DNA of 64,000 bases from NCBI RefSeq assembly GCF_014863605.1, contig NZ_CP062252.1, positions 2,613,001 to 2,677,000 of the forward strand, written 5' to 3'. The notes beneath the pieces were generated by a model that had not been told where the DNA came from, did no database searches, and saw only the letters and a program-made list of their open reading frames with translations. Source of the DNA: Pseudomonas allokribbensis. GTDB lineage: Bacteria; Pseudomonadota; Gammaproteobacteria; Pseudomonadales; Pseudomonadaceae. Below are positions 17,584 to 25,293 of the stretch, piece by piece. Each line of letters opens with the position of its first letter. Position 1 is the stretch's first letter. The position numbers were made by a program, and so were the translations under genes.

Positions 17584-19119
17584 GTGAAGCGTGATACCCA
17601 CCTCGTGATGCTGTTGCTGTTGATGATCGGCTGCTCCCTGGCGTCGCTGACCATCTGGAAGGTGCTGGGCTCTCGGGAGCGCGCACTGGACGAGGTGAAC
17701 GTCCACGGGTTGAACCTGACCCAGGCGCTGGCGACCTATTCCGAAGGCATCGTCCGGCAGAGCTCGCTGCTCTTGCTCGGGCTCGTCGAGCGTCTGGAAA
17801 CCGAGGGCAGCGGCCCCGCGCAGATCGAACGGTTGAATGCGCTGGTCAACCGTCAGCAGCCGCTGATGCCGCAGCTCAGTGGCATCACCGTTTACGATAA
17901 TCGCGGCCACTGGCTGATGTCTTCCAACCGACCGATTCCGGCCGGGGTCAACAGCAGTGACCGGGACTATTTCATCCATCACCGTGACGATCCTTCCCGC
18001 GAGCCCTTCATCGGCCCGCCCATCCGTAGCCGCTCGAATCAGGAGTGGGTGATTACCGTCAGCCGCCGCTTCAATGACGCGCGCGGAGAGTTCGCCGGCG
18101 TGGTGGCGGTCACCCTGGGGGTCGAGAACTTCCTGCGACTGTTCGGCAAGCTCGACGTGGGGCAGGACGGCGCCATCGGTCTGTCCTACACCGACGGTAC
18201 GCTGCTGGTGCGATATCCCTTTCGCGAACAGGACATGGGGCGCAATTTCTCCAAGTCGCCCATATATGCGAAGTACCTGGTGGACCAATCGGTGGGCACC
18301 GCTTCCTTCACTTCCAGCCTCGACGGGGTGGAGCGGCTCTACGCGTTTCGCAAGAGTGAAAAGCTGCCGCTGATCACCACGGTCGCGCTCGGCAAGCGCG
18401 AAGCATTGGCGGCGTGGCGACTGGAGGCGCTGCTGTCGATTGTGGTGGTCGCATCGTTGCTGGGGCTCACTGGCGTGATCGGCTGGTTTCTCATTCTCGA
18501 TATACGTCGGCGGACTCAGGTGGAAGGGGAGTTGCGGCTCACTCAACAACAGTTGCTCGGATCAAACCGGCAGCTGGAGTTGCTGGCGATGAAGGATGCG
18601 CTGACCGGCCTCGCCAATCGCCGCTGTTTCGATGAAACATTGGCCATGGAAGCGCGCCGGGCTCAGCGGGACGGGGTTTCGCTGGCCTTGCTGATGATTG
18701 ATATCGACTACTTCAAGCTGTTCAACGATTCCCAGGGGCATGTTGCCGGCGACGCCTGCCTGCAACGGGTGGGGAAAGTGCTTGAGGCCTGTGTGCGGCG
18801 ACCGTCGGATCTGGTGGCGCGCTATGGCGGGGAAGAGATGGCGATCATCATGCCCGACACCGATGGCGAGGGGGCGGCGGTCGTGGCGCAACTGATTCTG
18901 GAGCGACTGACGCAAGCGCACATTGCTCATCCGGCGAGCCCGTTCGGTCGGGTGACGGTCAGTATCGGCGTCACCGCGGCGGCCGGTCCGCAACTGGCAG
19001 TGGTACAAGCGCTGATCGAGAAGGCGGATCAGGCGCTGTACCAGGCGAAGACCACAGGGCGGAACCGGATGGCAAGGAAAGCTCCCGGCGACAGTTCCCG
19101 TTCACCACTGCCAGTGTGA
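17584..19119 (+). CDS. Diguanylate cyclase with periplasmic Cache-like sensor
   Basis: Membrane-bound c-di-GMP synthase, 511 residues. A first helix (about residues 6-26) and a second (about 285-305) bracket a periplasmic dCache-like domain (YDNRGHWLMSSNRP, DREYF-like DRDYFIHH, GVVAVTLGVENFL). The cytoplasmic GGDEF domain starts with MKDALTGLANRRCFDE; its active-site motif is RYGGEEM, a permitted GGEEx variant, and an RxxD inhibitory site (RPSD) lies exactly five residues upstream, so product feedback is expected. The start is a GTG at 17584 after AAAAGG. No phosphodiesterase domain is present. Confidence 0.92.
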   Translation: MKRDTHLVMLLLLMIGCSLASLTIWKVLGSRERALDEVNVHGLNLTQALATYSEGIVRQSSLLLLGLVERLETEGSGPAQIERLNALVNRQQPLMPQLSGITVYDNRGHWLMSSNRPIPAGVNSSDRDYFIHHRDDPSREPFIGPPIRSRSNQEWVITVSRRFNDARGEFAGVVAVTLGVENFLRLFGKLDVGQDGAIGLSYTDGTLLVRYPFREQDMGRNFSKSPIYAKYLVDQSVGTASFTSSLDGVERLYAFRKSEKLPLITTVALGKREALAAWRLEALLSIVVVASLLGLTGVIGWFLILDIRRRTQVEGELRLTQQQLLGSNRQLELLAMKDALTGLANRRCFDETLAMEARRAQRDGVSLALLMIDIDYFKLFNDSQGHVAGDACLQRVGKVLEACVRRPSDLVARYGGEEMAIIMPDTDGEGAAVVAQLILERLTQAHIAHPASPFGRVTVSIGVTAAAGPQLAVVQALIEKADQALYQAKTTGRNRMARKAPGDSSRSPLPV

Positions 19120-19167
19120 GCGGTGCTGAACGGGCGGGCGTTGCGCCTTACCGATAATCGGCAGTCA

Positions 19168-20289
19168 TCACGCGTACTCGGGGTAGTCCACATACCCTTC
19201 GGCATGACCACCGTAGACCGTGGCCGGATTCAGTGAATTCAGCGGCCAGTCATTGGCGATGCGCGCAGGCAGATCCGGGTTGGCCATGAACGGACGACCG
19301 AAGGCCACGAAGTCCGCCAGCCCGGAATCGAGCAACTGCGCACCGGTTTCTGCGGTGTAGCGCCCGGCGTAAATGATCGCGCCGCTGAAGGTTTCGCGCA
19401 CTGCCTGGCGGAACGTGAGTGGCATCGCCGGGGCATCGTCCCAGTCGGCTTCGGCGATGGACAGGTAGGCGATGCCCACGTCCTGCAGCACCTTGATCGC
19501 TTCGATGTAAGTGGTGTGCGGATCTTCCTCGACCATGCCCAGGTAGGTACGCGCTTCGTCGGTGGTGGTGAACAGCGGGGCGAAACGCACACCGACTTTT
19601 TCACGACCGATGCACTCGGCAACACCGGACACCACTTCACGCAAAAAGCGCAGGCGGTTGTGCAGCGAGCCGCCGTACTGGTCGGTGCGCAGATTACTGT
19701 GGGCCGAGATGAACTGGTTCACCAGATAGCCGTTGGCGCAGTGCAGTTCGATCCCGTCGAAACCTGCCTCCATGGCATTGCGCGCCGCCTGAATGTACAG
19801 CTGAACCAGTTCCTGCACTTCATCGGTGGTCAGTGCGCGAGGGGCGGACGGTGGCACCAGGGCGCCAGCGCCAGGCGCGGTTTCGATGAACACGCTGACC
19901 CGGTCGGTGGCCACCGCAGAGGCCGAAACCGGTGCGGCACCGTCGGGTTGCAGAGCTGTGTGGGACACGCGCCCCACATGCCAGAGCTGGGCGAAGATCA
20001 CGCCCTCTCTGGCGTGCACTGCTTCAGTGACTTTGCGCCACCCGGCAATCTGCTCGGGTGTGTGAATGCCCGGTGTCCAGGCGTAACCCTGGCCCCGGGG
20101 TTCGATCTGGGTGCCCTCGGTCACCAGCAGACCGGCGCCCGCGCGCTGCTGGTAATACTCGGCCATCAACTCATTGGCAACGTTGCCCGGCTGTGTGCTG
20201 CGCTGGCGGGTGAGGGGCGGCAGGACAATGCGGTTTTTCAGGGTGTGACGACCCAAAGTGCCGGGTTTGAAGAAACTGCTGTGATTCAT
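19168..20289 (-). CDS. Old yellow enzyme family ene-reductase (NemA-like)
   Basis: FMN-dependent alkene reductase, 373 residues. OYE markers: PPLTRQRS with the flavin-contacting Thr, EGTQIEPRGQGYAWTPG, AQLWHVGRVSH, the His-Asn pair of IELHCANGYLVNQF (HxxN substrate ligands), YGGSLHNRLRF and a C-terminal VAFGRPFMANPDLP. It reduces activated C=C bonds (and in this family nitro or maleimide groups) with NADPH. Its promoter contains a TAGACCAGTCGACTAG box also found at the nearby TetR/DJ-1 promoters, so it belongs to that electrophile-response regulon. Confidence 0.95.
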   Translation of the reverse strand: MNHSSFFKPGTLGRHTLKNRIVLPPLTRQRSTQPGNVANELMAEYYQQRAGAGLLVTEGTQIEPRGQGYAWTPGIHTPEQIAGWRKVTEAVHAREGVIFAQLWHVGRVSHTALQPDGAAPVSASAVATDRVSVFIETAPGAGALVPPSAPRALTTDEVQELVQLYIQAARNAMEAGFDGIELHCANGYLVNQFISAHSNLRTDQYGGSLHNRLRFLREVVSGVAECIGREKVGVRFAPLFTTTDEARTYLGMVEEDPHTTYIEAIKVLQDVGIAYLSIAEADWDDAPAMPLTFRQAVRETFSGAIIYAGRYTAETGAQLLDSGLADFVAFGRPFMANPDLPARIANDWPLNSLNPATVYGGHAEGYVDYPEYA

Positions 20290-20313
20290 GGATGTGCCTT
20301 GATCGGAGTTTAT

Positions 20314-20329
20314 TAGACCAGTCGACTAG
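20314..20329. promoter_or_regulatory. TetR/NemR-type operator upstream of ene-reductase
   Basis: TAGACCAGTCGACTAG, matching the NemR-like pattern of TAGACC with inverted half. It lies 25 bases upstream of the ene-reductase start. Near-identical copies are at 21174-21189 and 21251-21266. Confidence 0.75.
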
Positions 20330-20339
20330 TTGTCGGGCC

Positions 20340-20373
20340 AAAAAAAGACGCCGTGCAACACGCGCACGGCGTC
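20340..20373 (-). terminator. Terminator of the DJ-1 family gene
   Basis: Perfect ten-base arms GACGCCGTGC / GCACGGCGTC with a seven-base loop; on the minus strand the hairpin is followed by a run of T's. It lies 24 bases beyond the DJ-1 gene stop. Confidence 0.88.
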
Positions 20374-20396
20374 CGGATTGGTGACGGCTGAAAGCG

Positions 20397-21074
20397 TCAG
20401 CCGAGCAGCTTCAACAGTTTCTCGGCGACAGCGGCGGAGCTGGCTGGGTTCTGGCCGGTGACCAGTTTCCCGTCGGTCACTACGTGTACCTGCCAGTCGG
20501 CGACCTTGGAATAACGAGCGCCGAGGCGCTGGAAATCGTCTTCGACCAGGAACGGCACCACATCCGTCAGACCGACCGCCGCTTCTTCAGAGTTGGTGAA
20601 GCCGGTGACGTCACGATCCTTGACCAAGGGTTTGCCCTCGGCGCCGAGCACATGCCGCAGCACACCCGGGGCATGGCAGACGAAACCATGAGGCTTGTTG
20701 CTGCGGGCGAAAGCTTCGATCAGGGCAATCGAATGCTTGTCTTCGGCCAGATCCCAGAGCGGGCCGTGGCCACCTGGATAAAACACGGCATCGAAATCCT
20801 CGGCGCTGACATCGGCCAGGCGTCCGGTGTTTGCGAGCGCCTGTTGGGCGATCGGATCCTTGCGGAATCGATCGGTCTCGGCGGTCTGTGCGTCGGGTTC
20901 GTCGCTTTTCGGATCAAGCGGTGGCTGGCCGCCGGCAGGGGAAACCAGCGTGATATCGGCGCCGGCGTCCTTGAAGGCGTAGTAGGGCGCGGCGAACTCT
21001 TCGAGCCAGAAGCCGGTTTTCTTGCCGGTGTTGCCGAGTTGATCGTGGGAAGTCAGAACCATCAAGATTTTCAT
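20397..21074 (-). CDS. DJ-1/PfpI family protein (glyoxalase III/chaperone type)
   Basis: 225-residue class I glutamine-amidotransferase-like protein. The nucleophile elbow is GFVCHAPG (Cys about residue 120), preceded by the acidic loop YPGGHGPLWDL. Length and the leading MKILMVLTSHDQLGNTGKKTGFWLEE match the HchA/Hsp31-related subgroup, known for glyoxalase III or deglycase activity on methylglyoxal. I start at MKIL (21074), since upstream codons overlap the promoter. It diverges from the tetR gene and shares its operator, placing it with the ene-reductase in a reactive-electrophile defence regulon. Confidence 0.9.
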   Translation of the reverse strand: MKILMVLTSHDQLGNTGKKTGFWLEEFAAPYYAFKDAGADITLVSPAGGQPPLDPKSDEPDAQTAETDRFRKDPIAQQALANTGRLADVSAEDFDAVFYPGGHGPLWDLAEDKHSIALIEAFARSNKPHGFVCHAPGVLRHVLGAEGKPLVKDRDVTGFTNSEEAAVGLTDVVPFLVEDDFQRLGARYSKVADWQVHVVTDGKLVTGQNPASSAAVAEKLLKLLG

Positions 21075-21173
21075 AGAGCACCTTGGGTGGGTCGGGTGTC
21101 GTGGCTGTGCGAGGGATTCGCACACGATCGACACCGGGGAAAAGGTTGGTCGGGGCGCAGCATAGTTTCCAAT

Positions 21174-21189
21174 TAGACCAGTCGTCTAG
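21174..21189. promoter_or_regulatory. Shared operator between DJ-1 gene and tetR
   Basis: TAGACCAGTCGTCTAG, an inverted repeat (TAGAC...GTCTA) in the divergent promoter region; 15 of 16 bases match the ene-reductase operator. Confidence 0.8.
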
Positions 21190-21250
21190 TAATTTTTTAT
21201 CCGCATGTTTTTCATGGACCGGTGTGGCAAACTCCCGTTCCTTCGAGTTA

Positions 21251-21266
21251 AACGACTGGTCTATTG
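21251..21266. promoter_or_regulatory. Third operator-like site, at tetR
   Basis: AACGACTGGTCTATTG, whose reverse complement shares ATAGACCAGTCG with the other two boxes; the second half-site is degraded. It lies 20 bases before the tetR start, as expected for autoregulation. Confidence 0.6.
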
Positions 21267-21285
21267 CCTGGTAATCTGCGCCCCG

Positions 21286-21870
21286 ATGAAACCGACCTAC
21301 GACGACACCCGCCAACACCTGCTCGACACCGGCCACCGGATGATGGCCGAGAAAGGTTTCACCAGTGTCGGCCTGAACGAGATCCTGCAAACCGCTGGCG
21401 TCCCCAAAGGGTCGTTCTATCACTACTTCAAATCCAAAGAGCTGTATGGCCAGGCGCTGCTCGAGGACTACTTTGTCGGTTACCTCGCCGACATGGAGCG
21501 GCGCCTGACGCTGCCCAGTCTGAATGCCCGCGAGCGACTGATGGATTACTGGCAGGGCTGGCAGGACCGCTGCACGCTGGAAGGGCACGGTGACGAGTGT
21601 CTGGTGGTGAAGCTCAGTGCCGAGGTGGCCGATCTGTCCGAGGCCATGCGCCTCACCTTGCGCGATGGCGCCGAGCGCGTGGTGGCTCGCATCACCACTT
21701 GCATCGAGCAGGGCCAGGCCGATCAATGCCTGCCCGACGGCGATGCCCGGCAACTGGCGGAAACCCTGTATCAGCTTTGGCTGGGTGCCAGCCTTTTGAA
21801 CAAGTTGCAACGGACGGGACAATCGTTGGCTACATCGATGGCGACCACGAAGCGGCTCTTGGGCGTCTGA
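21286..21870 (+). CDS. TetR-family repressor, NemR-like
   Basis: 194-residue repressor. An N-terminal helix-turn-helix (GFTSVGLNEILQTAGVPKGSFYHYFKSKELYGQALL) is typical of TetR. The ligand half has a Cys in HGDECLVVKLSAE, the position of the redox-sensing Cys106 region in NemR, plus further cysteines (DRCTLEG, ITTCIEQ, DQCLP). I start at MKPTYDD; the longer frame would run back through an operator. With three copies of its probable operator at itself, the DJ-1 gene and the ene-reductase, it should derepress all three on exposure to electrophiles or quinones. Confidence 0.9.
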   Translation: MKPTYDDTRQHLLDTGHRMMAEKGFTSVGLNEILQTAGVPKGSFYHYFKSKELYGQALLEDYFVGYLADMERRLTLPSLNARERLMDYWQGWQDRCTLEGHGDECLVVKLSAEVADLSEAMRLTLRDGAERVVARITTCIEQGQADQCLPDGDARQLAETLYQLWLGASLLNKLQRTGQSLATSMATTKRLLGV

Positions 21871-21925
21871 GTGGCATGCGATTACAAGTGATGAATGAAC
21901 AACGGTTCAGTCTCTGGAGTTGACG

Positions 21926-22390
21926 ATGGCGTTCTCCACCACGCTGTGGGAATGGTATGCGCAAGATGAACACAAACGCGTTCTCTCGGTTTGCGAAGCC
22001 ATTGAGGGCCTGACAGTCCTGGCATCGAGCGCTGATGTGCAGCGAAATACGATCCCGGATTGCCCGGCCTGTGAGGTGTGGTCAGCGTCAATGTTGCCGG
22101 TCAATGAGGTGCTCACAGTGTGTGGCAGTGCGATGCCTCATGACGTTCGGGCTCAACTTCAGCAGGTTTGGGCGTTATGTGACTCGCTGCCGGAAGCAGC
22201 TTTTCTCTGCCATGACCAGGAAATTTTTTACCGTATCGAATGGCAAGCCATCCGGCATGCCGCCGCGCAGGCGCTGGAATTGATCGAAGTGGTGAAACTG
22301 ACGCCCTACCTGGATGAGTTGATGTCGTATTGCAGCGATGCTGTGCGCGGACTGAAGGGGCGCGACCGGGGAACGCCTTTCGAATATTGA
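21926..22390 (+). CDS. Hypothetical protein, 154 residues
   Basis: Unrecognised soluble protein rich in Cys and Trp (MAFSTTLWEWYAQDEH, DCPACEV, CHDQEIFYRIEW). A CPAC dithiol motif is present, but no thioredoxin fold signature surrounds it. The start follows TGGAGT by five bases. It lies 55 bases after tetR in the same direction and could be co-transcribed with it; base composition is like its neighbours. No function can be assigned. Confidence 0.65.
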   Translation: MAFSTTLWEWYAQDEHKRVLSVCEAIEGLTVLASSADVQRNTIPDCPACEVWSASMLPVNEVLTVCGSAMPHDVRAQLQQVWALCDSLPEAAFLCHDQEIFYRIEWQAIRHAAAQALELIEVVKLTPYLDELMSYCSDAVRGLKGRDRGTPFEY

Positions 22391-22456
22391 GTTGACCATG
22401 CCTTCCACGCTCAAAGGCCGCGACTGTTTCTGATCAGCTCATACCTGTCGTGGACG

Positions 22457-23722
22457 CTAACCCTCCCGCACCTTGCTGATCGAAAACCGGCGCAACTTCA
22501 GCGCCGTGTCCAGTCGGCTCACCCAGTTGATGTCATTGAGATCCGCGCCCAGCAGGTTCTCGATGCGTCCCGTCCGGTAATTGAGGGTGTTCGGGTGGAT
22601 GCCGAGGGTTTTGGCGGTCTGGGCACGGTGACGGCCACTTGAGAAGAACGCCTCCAGCGTCAGCAGGAGGTCGGGTTCATGGCTGAGCTGTTCGATGAGC
22701 GAAATCAGGTACCTGAGGGTGTTGTCGTTGCTGCGCACGCTGTCTTCGATCAGTACGCTGGAATAGCGTCTGACGAGTTGCTCGGCCCCGTTGAAAGGGA
22801 AGAGGTCGATCGCCTTGATCGCTTCTTCTGCCGTACTGATCCAGCCGGCAATACCTTGGTTCAACAGACCGATACCCACGCCCCGCAGTTGGGGCAGGAG
22901 CGCGGGCAGTGACGCGGCGCTTTCGACCATTCGCTGGTCGCATTGGGTCAGGGTTTCACCTTTGATGCCCGGCAGCCAGATCACCAGTTTGTCGCGGTAC
23001 CAGACGCGGATCAGTTCCTTGACGGGAATCTTCAGGTGCCGGGAAACCTGCAGGGTCAGGCGGTCGAATTCGTCTTCGCGCTGCAATGGCTGGACAGGGC
23101 GCAAGGGCAGTTCCAGTGCGAGCGCCACGCGGGGCGTGCTGGCGTCCAGGCCGAGTGCCGACAGGGTGTCCTCAAATCCCTCGGTATCCTGCGGCGAATG
23201 CAGCAGGAAGTGATAAAGGCGTTGGTGCAGGTGTTCCCTCCAGCGGACTTTCTGAATCTGTTCTTCCAGATACGCCTGGACCACTTCTTCGGCAATATCG
23301 TCGAAGAAGTCGAACATGTAGCCGGAAATCTGCAACAACAACTCTTTGCTTAATGCATCGTCGTCTCTGGCGAGTTCCAGGTAGCCGCTCCAGATTTCAC
23401 GCACCCCCAGACTGAAGCCGCGCATCAGCGATTGCAGGGGCACGCCCTGATGGACCCGCCGGCAACCGATCTCCTTCAGCGTACGACGAGTGTCCTGCGA
23501 CAAGCCCTCGCCGGTCAGCAGCGTTTCGCACCACAGGCGCGCGGTGTAGCTCAGGGAGTTTTCCAGATCCTTGCGGGCTTCGGGCGTGAGGTCCTTGTAG
23601 CCCGCCATCCCGTTGAGCTGGCTGTTGATCTTCGCGGTGAGCAGGGAAGGGGTGTTCGCAAACTCGCGGGTGATCGTTGCAAGTCGAGCGCTGAGGGTGG
23701 GAATGGGCGTCATTGCGTTCAC
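22457..23722 (-). CDS. PucR/CdaR-type transcriptional regulator
   Basis: 421 residues. The C-terminus has the PucR helix-turn-helix (TLEAFFSSGRHRAQTAKTLGIHPNTLNYRTGRIENLLG), the middle is a GGDEF-like PucR domain, and the N-terminal 170 residues are helical and resemble an RsbRD-type sensor (LWCETLLTGEGLSQ..., VPLQSLMRGFSLGVREIW). The family activates nearby or distant catabolic genes. It is divergent from the ytcA-mdtN-mdtO operon with about 240 bases between, making that operon a candidate target. Confidence 0.9.
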   Translation of the reverse strand: MNAMTPIPTLSARLATITREFANTPSLLTAKINSQLNGMAGYKDLTPEARKDLENSLSYTARLWCETLLTGEGLSQDTRRTLKEIGCRRVHQGVPLQSLMRGFSLGVREIWSGYLELARDDDALSKELLLQISGYMFDFFDDIAEEVVQAYLEEQIQKVRWREHLHQRLYHFLLHSPQDTEGFEDTLSALGLDASTPRVALALELPLRPVQPLQREDEFDRLTLQVSRHLKIPVKELIRVWYRDKLVIWLPGIKGETLTQCDQRMVESAASLPALLPQLRGVGIGLLNQGIAGWISTAEEAIKAIDLFPFNGAEQLVRRYSSVLIEDSVRSNDNTLRYLISLIEQLSHEPDLLLTLEAFFSSGRHRAQTAKTLGIHPNTLNYRTGRIENLLGADLNDINWVSRLDTALKLRRFSISKVREG

Positions 23723-23961
23723 CTTTTTGCGCCTGGAAGTGTCGGTTTCACTCGCCGGCGAGTGTCTGTGCGCGCTCTATACTCTTACGTTCACCAGGCC
23801 AGTTCAACAACGCTTTCAGCCCGGTTTTGCGGTTGTTTACTGTCACAACGAAGTTATGTTTTTTTCCAATATCGGGGCCGTGACCGGATCGGTAAGGTGC
23901 GCAGGTCAATTCCTTGCCCAGAGGTTCCGGTTTGCGTCAGTCGTCACTTGCGGAGGTAGAC

Positions 23962-24231
23962 ATGCCTTCATCCGATTCCGTCAGGCTGGCACTGATACCT
24001 GTCGTTCTACTGCTCAGTGGATGCTCCACGTCCCCCTCGCTTGTACTGTTTGGTGCGGCTTTTCCTGACTGGCTGTTCTGCATTGTCGGCGGCGTTCTGG
24101 CGACCACGGCGATCCACGTGATCCTGGGCAGATATTCGCTGCGCGAACGCATTTCTCCTCTGGCACTGAGTTACCCGGCGCTGACCGGACTCCTGGCGAT
24201 GCTGTTGTGGCTCGTCGTCTTCCACGGATGA
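23962..24231 (+). CDS. ytcA: YtcA-family small membrane lipoprotein
   Basis: 89-residue protein with a lipoprotein signal (lipobox LLLSGCS) followed by two hydrophobic segments (DWLFCIVGGVLATTAIHVI and GLLAMLLWLVV). Length and layout match YtcA, which in enterobacteria lies beside mdtN-mdtO-mdtP. GGAGG precedes the ATG by about six bases. Its stop abuts the HlyD gene. Role unknown; the persistent linkage suggests a helper of the FUSC efflux system. Confidence 0.82.
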   Translation: MPSSDSVRLALIPVVLLLSGCSTSPSLVLFGAAFPDWLFCIVGGVLATTAIHVILGRYSLRERISPLALSYPALTGLLAMLLWLVVFHG

Positions 24232-25293
24232 ATGCCCGCCATGAATAAACCCACTGTAAAACCGCATTCAAGCCGTGTGCCGGCGCTGCTGATCGTGCTG
24301 GCGGCGTTTCTGTTGCTGGGTTATGTGCTCTGGCAAACCGAAACCCGACCGAGCACCGATGATGCCTACGTGTACGCCGACACCATCGATGTCGTTCCGG
24401 AAGTAAACGGCCGGATCGTCGAGATGCCGGTGCGCGACAATCAGTTGGTCAAGCAGGGCGATCTGTTGATCCGCATCGACGCACGTCCATATCAGGATGC
24501 GCTGGATCAGGCCAGGGCGCGGCTGGTTACGCTGAATCATCAGATCGGTTTGACTCAACGCAGTGTGAACGCCCAGCAATACGAGGCCGCATCGGCTGTG
24601 GCGTCGGTCGAGCGGGCGCGGGCGCAAGCCACACAGTCCAACGACACCCTTCAGCGTCTGGAGAAGTTGCTCGCCAAGGGCTACGTGTCCGTGGAAGCGG
24701 TAGACCAGGCGCGAACGGCCCAGCGTTCGACGGCTGCCGAACTCAACGCCTCCCGATTGCAGGCACAACGAGCCGGGGCTGCCGTCAGTGGTGTGGATGC
24801 GCTGGTGGCGCAGCGGGCCGAGGTCGAAGCGCAGATTTCCCTGGCCGAACTGAGCCTGGAGTTCACCGAGGTTCGCGCACCTTTCGACGGGCGTATCGCG
24901 TCCTTGCGTACCACGGTCGGTCAGTTCGCCTCGGCCTACAAACCAATCTTCACGCTGATCGATACGCGCCACTGGTACGTGGTGGCGAACTTTCGCGAGA
25001 CCGATCTGAAAGGCATCAAGGCCGGCACGTCCGCCACGCTTTATCTGTTGGGTGACACCGGTAAACGGTTTCAGGGCCGGGTGGATTCGCTCAGTTTCGG
25101 TGTGCTGCCGGATGACGGCGGAACCGTCATCGAAGGCCTGCCGCGCGTCCAGCGCACCATCAACTGGGTCAGGGTTTCGCAACGTTTTCCGGTGAAGATC
25201 TCGGTGCAGGATCCCGACCCGGAGCTGTTCCGTATCGGCGCTTCTGCCGTCGCAGTGCTGCGCCCTGACGAACCGGCCAAGACCGGCCAATGA
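24232..25293 (+). CDS. mdtN: HlyD/EmrA-type membrane fusion protein (MdtN-like)
   Basis: 353-residue efflux adaptor. One N-terminal helix (PALLIVLAAFLLLGYVLW) is followed by lipoyl half motifs (VVPEVNGRIVEMPVRDNQLVKQGD; then VRAPFDGRIASLRTTVGQF) flanking a coiled-coil hairpin. It starts on the base after the ytcA stop and overlaps the FUSC gene by ATGA, so all three are translationally linked. It should connect the inner-membrane FUSC protein to an outer-membrane channel; the third enterobacterial partner, mdtP, is not encoded next to it. Confidence 0.92.
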   Translation: MPAMNKPTVKPHSSRVPALLIVLAAFLLLGYVLWQTETRPSTDDAYVYADTIDVVPEVNGRIVEMPVRDNQLVKQGDLLIRIDARPYQDALDQARARLVTLNHQIGLTQRSVNAQQYEAASAVASVERARAQATQSNDTLQRLEKLLAKGYVSVEAVDQARTAQRSTAAELNASRLQAQRAGAAVSGVDALVAQRAEVEAQISLAELSLEFTEVRAPFDGRIASLRTTVGQFASAYKPIFTLIDTRHWYVVANFRETDLKGIKAGTSATLYLLGDTGKRFQGRVDSLSFGVLPDDGGTVIEGLPRVQRTINWVRVSQRFPVKISVQDPDPELFRIGASAVAVLRPDEPAKTGQ

